5,886 nt of DNA from CAZNNH01 sp964574335 (GTDB lineage Bacteria; Acidobacteriota; Vicinamibacteria; Fen-336), in assembly GCA_964574335.1 (NCBI GenBank), contig CAZNNH010000271.1:1-5886 (forward strand), in the 5' to 3' direction. The translations under genes and the position numbers were made by a program. Below the pieces are notes generated by a model. The model was not told the DNA's origin. It saw only the letters and a list, made by a program, of their open reading frames with translations, and did not search any database. This document shows, one piece after another, positions 5,885 through 5,886 of this stretch. Position 1 is the stretch's first letter. Each line of letters opens with the position of its first letter.

Positions 5885-5886
5885 CG

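Overview
The window is uniformly GC-rich, with strong G/C preference at third codon positions in every gene. It reads like a chromosomal piece of a free-living Gram-negative-type bacterium. The mix of a long membrane-bound Hanks-type kinase, an FHA-GAF-SpoIIE phosphatase and PPK2 suggests Acidobacteriota or a deltaproteobacterial/myxobacterial relative; this rests on gene style, not on a marker gene. A run of ten N at 4236-4245 shows a draft or metagenome assembly. No mobile element, CRISPR array, rRNA or tRNA is visible.

Layout. The left edge (1-291, minus strand) is the first 97 codons of a polyphosphate kinase 2 gene. A 183-bp divergent intergenic region (292-474) carries a candidate promoter for each side. 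On the plus strand follow: a 759-residue Ser/Thr protein kinase (475-2754) with a cytoplasmic kinase domain, one membrane span, TPR-like repeats and a terminal Ig-like beta domain; 24 bp later an FAD-dependent oxidoreductase of the L-2-hydroxyglutarate dehydrogenase/oxidase type (2779-3900); a 99-bp spacer with a promoter-like element, a perfect 9-bp inverted repeat and a second hairpin; and a gene for an FHA-GAF-SpoIIE/PP2C phosphatase (4000-5653), broken in reading frame only by the assembly gap. The last 233 bases hold no convincing gene but contain a promoter-like element and two overlapping inverted repeats.

How the genes may work together. The kinase and the phosphatase look like parts of one signalling locus. 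The kinase can make phosphothreonine, the phosphatase carries an FHA (phosphothreonine-binding) domain, and its catalytic domain is of the RsbU type that normally dephosphorylates an anti-sigma antagonist. No STAS antagonist or anti-sigma kinase is in the window, so the target is unknown. The oxidoreductase is probably a metabolite-repair enzyme co-transcribed with the kinase. PPK2, transcribed divergently, connects polyphosphate and nucleotide energy balance to the same control region. The functional link between these genes is inference from position and domain content.
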